DNA of 64,000 nucleotides, taken from the NCBI GenBank assembly GCA_039105265.1, contig JAPFFF010000012.1, positions 3,720,001 to 3,784,000 on the forward strand, written 5' to 3'. How positions within the stretch are numbered: the stretch's first letter is position 1; the number at the start of each line of letters is the position of its first letter. A model generated the notes under the pieces. That model had not been told where the DNA came from. It ran no database searches and saw only the letters and a list, made by a program, of their open reading frames with translations. The position numbers were made by a program, and so were the translations under genes. This DNA comes from Tritrichomonas musculus. Taxonomy: Eukaryota > Parabasalia > Tritrichomonadida > Tritrichomonadidae. Of this stretch, positions 60,985 to 64,000 are shown piece after piece.

Positions 60985-62199
60985 TTATGCAAAACGATTT
61001 CGTATGGCTTCTTGTTTCTGGGCCCATTCATTTCTCAATCTAGTGTCGAAGTTATCAGCTCTTCTCAATGATGTAGCAATCTTGTTTTTGACTTCGTTGA
61101 TGTAATGTTCTCTCTGTTCTGAAAGCATATTGTGAACATATGCTTTGATACGTTCTTTAACAGCTGCTTTATTGAATAACCATTGTTCGAATTGTTTAGA
61201 ACATAAGCTTCCATCAGTCCAGTCAACGACATATTCAGAATTTGATCTACGCTTCATTGAAGCGAAATCTTGACGTAATGCTGGCAATTGATTAGCAATA
61301 GAATTAAGGAATGGAATCTTAACGTTTGTATCATAGAATTTAGAAGCCATTGATGCTTCATATGCTTTCTTTCCGGAGAGATCGATTGCAATTTTACGTG
61401 CCAATTTAGCTTTCTCTTCATTATTATTTGCAATGAGACGGAATGCTGCTCTACAAGCTGGAGCTACAATTAATTGAGCGAATGCCCTATATGGAGAGAA
61501 TTTAGTAGGTGCATGAGTTGTATGTTTCTTATATTTACGTCTGAATTCTTCAGTAGTTGGATCTTCTCCACCCCATGCAGTGATCTCAGACATATCATCG
61601 TTATATTCAGGTGCATAATATTCATCATTTAAGAATTTACGATAAGATTGTTCTTTACGTCTTTGTGGTGTTGGATGTGTTTGATAATATGCACCTTTGA
61701 ATGGAAAATCTGATGCTTTGGTTGTGTATCCATTAACTGCTACAATCTTGCCATCACGTCTGACAACGAATTCATCAATTCCATCTTCATCAAGGTCTTC
61801 AGAACCACCTGTATATCTATTATTTCCACCAGTTGGTTTGGCATTCCATATATCGAATTGACCTGGCATGAAGTTTGCTGATCTGACTATATCACGTGCT
61901 TGTCTACTGCTAACGAGATTCTTTAATGTATGTTGCTTGATGTCTTCAGCATCTTCTGGATTATAATTGAAACCAATTGGAATTCTAGCTGTATGTCTAC
62001 GTTCGTGAACCTCTGCAGGTAATTCTTCTACTGGGAAATGTTGATTATATTCGAGTTGTCTCGCTCTTCTTGGTTGACGAATTTGAATGACTTCTCCAAC
62101 TTCAGGTATTGCTTGCTCTTCTGGTGCTTGCTCTTCTGGTGCTGGAAGTGCTGGTTGTTGATCTGACATTTGCCTTGACGCAAAAATATTATCAAGCAT
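60985..62199 (-). CDS. Polinton protein of unknown role with Asp-rich loop
   Basis: The protein has 404 residues. A Pro/Glu/Ala-rich N-terminus is followed by SEDLDEDGIDEFVVRRDGKI (~130-150), a D-x-D-x-D-G loop of the calcium-binding kind running into a beta strand. The C-terminal half is helical and basic. The Asp loop plus FVVRR-x-G-x-I-V-A-V-N-G-Y looks strongly constrained. Probably a structural protein. The gene is convergent with the ATPase gene. Confidence 0.55.
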   Translation of the reverse strand: MLDNIFASRQMSDQQPALPAPEEQAPEEQAIPEVGEVIQIRQPRRARQLEYNQHFPVEELPAEVHERRHTARIPIGFNYNPEDAEDIKQHTLKNLVSSRQARDIVRSANFMPGQFDIWNAKPTGGNNRYTGGSEDLDEDGIDEFVVRRDGKIVAVNGYTTKASDFPFKGAYYQTHPTPQRRKEQSYRKFLNDEYYAPEYNDDMSEITAWGGEDPTTEEFRRKYKKHTTHAPTKFSPYRAFAQLIVAPACRAAFRLIANNNEEKAKLARKIAIDLSGKKAYEASMASKFYDTNVKIPFLNSIANQLPALRQDFASMKRRSNSEYVVDWTDGSLCSKQFEQWLFNKAAVKERIKAYVHNMLSEQREHYINEVKNKIATSLRRADNFDTRLRNEWAQKQEAIRNRFA

Positions 62200-62216
62200 C
62201 TTTTGATATGATTAAT

Positions 62217-62882
62217 TTAACAGAATGGCCAGCATGGGCAGCCACGACAGCGAGGACAGTTATCTTCTGTTATTTTCAAAGATCCAGTATTTCTAATTGA
62301 ATCATTTAGCATGAATCTAACAAGAACTATATCTCTTGGTCTCAATGATCTCACTACTTCATAGGACCATCCGTTACCCATTTTTATTAATGTTGATTTA
62401 CGTTTTCGGTTATGGTAATCTATAAGAAGATAAGACTTATCTTGGGCATGGCATGCTTCAACTCCATAGAATAAAATTGAATTCACATAGTTTGGTTTAG
62501 CAATTTGCTCTACGAATTCACGCGTGAAACCTACATCATTTATATTTATATTTTGAGTATCAATGTCAAAATAATGACACACATGTTGAATGTAATTACT
62601 AATTGTTGTATCTCGAGGTGTTTCTGGAACAGTATTTGGAATCAAATTGTTATCAAATTGATTATTTTTTCGTTTGTCTCGATGATTACGACTATTTTCA
62701 CGATCTTCGTTTTCTAATTCTCGAAGTCTAATGTCTGCCTCAATTGACCTCATGGCTATAGCTGTATTATTATCATCAGTATGAGTAATGACATTCAATG
62801 CATTTTGATTAGGCTCTGATACTGAACCATGTGAACCATTTAAATCCATTGTTCGTTTATTATTTAAATTAATGTGGCTCAA
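62217..62882 (-). CDS. Polinton unknown protein with Cys-rich end
   Basis: An open frame with an Asn/Arg/Glu-rich N-terminal half and a folded-looking C-terminal half (VNSILFYGVEACHAQDKSYL). It ends in a cysteine cluster (NCPRCRGCPCWPFC) that could bind metal. The true start is uncertain. It lies 17 bp from the next gene on the same strand. Function unknown. Confidence 0.5.
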   Translation of the reverse strand: MSHINLNNKRTMDLNGSHGSVSEPNQNALNVITHTDDNNTAIAMRSIEADIRLRELENEDRENSRNHRDKRKNNQFDNNLIPNTVPETPRDTTISNYIQHVCHYFDIDTQNININDVGFTREFVEQIAKPNYVNSILFYGVEACHAQDKSYLLIDYHNRKRKSTLIKMGNGWSYEVVRSLRPRDIVLVRFMLNDSIRNTGSLKITEDNCPRCRGCPCWPFC

Positions 62883-63066
62883 ATCAAAGAGTCGACTTAT
62901 GAAGCCACCCCGTTGTTGTTGTATTCGATTTGGAGTTGGTGATCGTGATGGACTTGATGACGATGCAGCTCGTGGTTGATAAGGATTTCTATGGACAGCT
63001 TCTTGTCTATATGGTTGACGTTGGTGATGTTGCTGATGTTGCTGATGTGGTTGCTGATGTGGTTGC

Positions 63067-63558
63067 TCATATTGCTGATATTGTTGCTGATATTGCTGCT
63101 GATATTGTTGTTGATATGGTTGTTGATATGGTTGCTTGATATGGTTGTTGATATTGCTGTTGATATGGTTGTTGATATTGCTGTTGATATTGCTGTTGAT
63201 ATTGTTGTTGATATGGTTGTTGATATTGCTGTTGATATTGTTGTTGATATGGTTGTTGATATGGTTGTTGATATTGTTGTTGATATGGTTGTTGATATTG
63301 TTGCTGTCTTGGTTGCAGTTGATATTGCTGTCTTGGTTGCAGTTGATATTGTTGTTGTCGTGGTTGTTGTTGCTGTTGTTGCTGTCGTGGTGGTGGTGGT
63401 GGTGGTGGTGGTTGCTGCCTTTGATATTGTCGCTGATTTGGTGGTTGTTGTTGCCTTTGATATTGATGATATGCTAGATTAGGATTAGCATGTTGAGCAT
63501 TAGGAAGAACTGGACTTTGAGCTCGAGAATTACTAGATGAATCAAATATGTCAACCAT
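63067..63558 (-). CDS. Polinton Gln/Pro/Tyr-rich low-complexity reading frame
   Basis: It starts MVDIFDSSSNSRAQSP and is dominated by Q-Q-Q-Y-Q-Q-P repeats coded by tandem CAACAATAT/CAACCATAT-type units. The coding region around it appears to have one break. Low-complexity Gln/Pro/Tyr tracts next to capsid genes may be tegument- or scaffold-like. It shares a 44-bp divergent spacer with the 63603 gene. Confidence 0.5.
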   Translation of the reverse strand: MVDIFDSSSNSRAQSPVLPNAQHANPNLAYHQYQRQQQPPNQRQYQRQQPPPPPPPPRQQQQQQQPRQQQYQLQPRQQYQLQPRQQQYQQPYQQQYQQPYQQPYQQQYQQQYQQPYQQQYQQQYQQQYQQPYQQQYQQPYQATISTTISTTISAAISATISAI

Positions 63559-63602
63559 TTTATACTTTGATTGGCACCAAAAATTGTTTAACTTTGAGAT
63601 AA

Positions 63603-64000
63603 ATGACTGCAATATTAACCAAACAAAATGCATTAGATGGAGCCTTGGTAGGAGGTTCTGGCAAAGGTGGTGATGGAATATTTGATTCAATTCATGTTAA
63701 AGGTGATGCCACAATAGATGGTAGTTGTAAAATCTTCTTTGGTGAAGAATATGGTGAACCTCAAAGTGTCAAAGAATGTTTCGAAACATTTGGGAAAGCA
63801 TTAACGGATATAACTAGCGACATTCAATCACATCGAACCGTTATCGATACACATGGAACCAAACTTGCTGACCATGAAGATAGAATATCAACTTTAGAGA
63901 ATGCTCCTCCATCTGCAATCGAGAAGGTAATGACTTATGAAGAAGGTTGTGATGAATTCATAATTGATGCAAATAATATCCATAAATTAAGTGATTTGGA
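63603..64000 (+). CDS. Polinton stalk- or fibre-like protein, 3' end outside window
   Basis: It starts MTAILTKQNALDGALVGG and stays open to the window end (132 codons seen). A Gly-rich N-terminus and a short beta motif (SIHVKGDATIDGSCKIFFG) are followed by a trimeric-coiled-coil-like stretch (residues ~75-105, IQSHRTVIDTHGTKLADHED). This resembles fibre or tail-stalk proteins. By-eye inference. Confidence 0.5.
   Translation, partial: MTAILTKQNALDGALVGGSGKGGDGIFDSIHVKGDATIDGSCKIFFGEEYGEPQSVKECFETFGKALTDITSDIQSHRTVIDTHGTKLADHEDRISTLENAPPSAIEKVMTYEEGCDEFIIDANNIHKLSDL

Larger units (their letters stand above)
56830..64000. mobile_element. Polinton (Maverick) element, one side only
   Basis: A block of capsid-type and packaging genes with compact spacing and GC content above the flanks: major capsid protein, minor structural genes, packaging ATPase, Gln-rich protein and a stalk-like protein. 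Two divergent pairs share very short spacers (59199-59254 and 63559-63602). The left edge is uncertain, between about 56830 and 57110; the 280 bp there have no gene and may belong to the terminal repeat. The other end, with integrase and DNA polymerase B expected, is beyond the window. Most frames look whole, with about one break in the part seen, so the copy is probably young. Confidence 0.85.

Noticed and set aside
62976-63482. Extremely hydrophobic Leu/Ile/Val frames on the plus strand
   Set aside because: Antisense of the Gln-rich repeat region in the Polinton; composition is a mirror of CAA/CAG repeats.

Overview
The window looks like nuclear DNA of a trichomonad parabasalid, most likely a Tritrichomonas-like species. 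The sequence is very AT-rich with long T and A runs. Genes are intronless. Several starts are preceded by a TCA-Y-W initiator (TCACT, TCATT, TCACA). The gene content fits: protein kinases and pseudokinases with coiled-coil or Sel1 tails, a histidine acid phosphatase, an R2R3 Myb protein, a tRNA-Tyr(GTA) with a 13-nt intron, Tc1/mariner debris and a Polinton. The species call is inference.

Layout. 1-2412: 3' portion of a kinase whose tail is a 42-bp in-frame repeat cut by the window edge. 3340-3585: a GC-cored inverted-repeat element. 3586-6056: a decayed large gene. 6121-9281: a compositionally distinct island with an SF2 helicase, two paralogous small genes and a tRNA-like sequence. A GC-rich hairpin at 9683-9748 follows. 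10115-13302: two inverted-repeat elements side by side. 14638-18270: an orphan gene, a truncated Tc1 transposase and a frameshifted gene. 18850-35959 is the gene-rich host core: a triple purine nucleoside phosphorylase, an RGG-like protein, a double helical-bundle/pseudokinase, tRNA-Tyr, a cupin, a pseudokinase-Sel1 protein, a histidine acid phosphatase with two frameshifts, a double ADP-ribosyltransferase, a Gln-rich repeat protein and eIF2-alpha. 36124-37510: a hAT-like element with a perfect 8-bp target duplication. 37519-44395: mostly AT-rich spacer with one coding gene (41389-41970) and satellites. 44396-49325: broken kinase and ubiquitin-like genes. 52079-53086: a Myb factor. 55560-56790: a cluster of a short GC-richer motif. 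About 56830 to the window end: one side of a Polinton with capsid, ATPase and structural genes.

How the genes relate. Apart from the Polinton block and perhaps the 6-9 kb helicase island, the genes look like independently transcribed host genes. A recurring theme is duplication of a catalytic fold inside one polypeptide with loss of active-site residues: the PNP triplet, the pseudokinase pair and the ART pair. A second theme is non-autonomous DNA elements carrying repeated short motifs in or near their ends. The items I would look at first are the helicase island with its paralog pair, the triple PNP, the tandem ART, the tandem bundle-pseudokinase, and the 200-bp module shared by two unrelated-looking elements.
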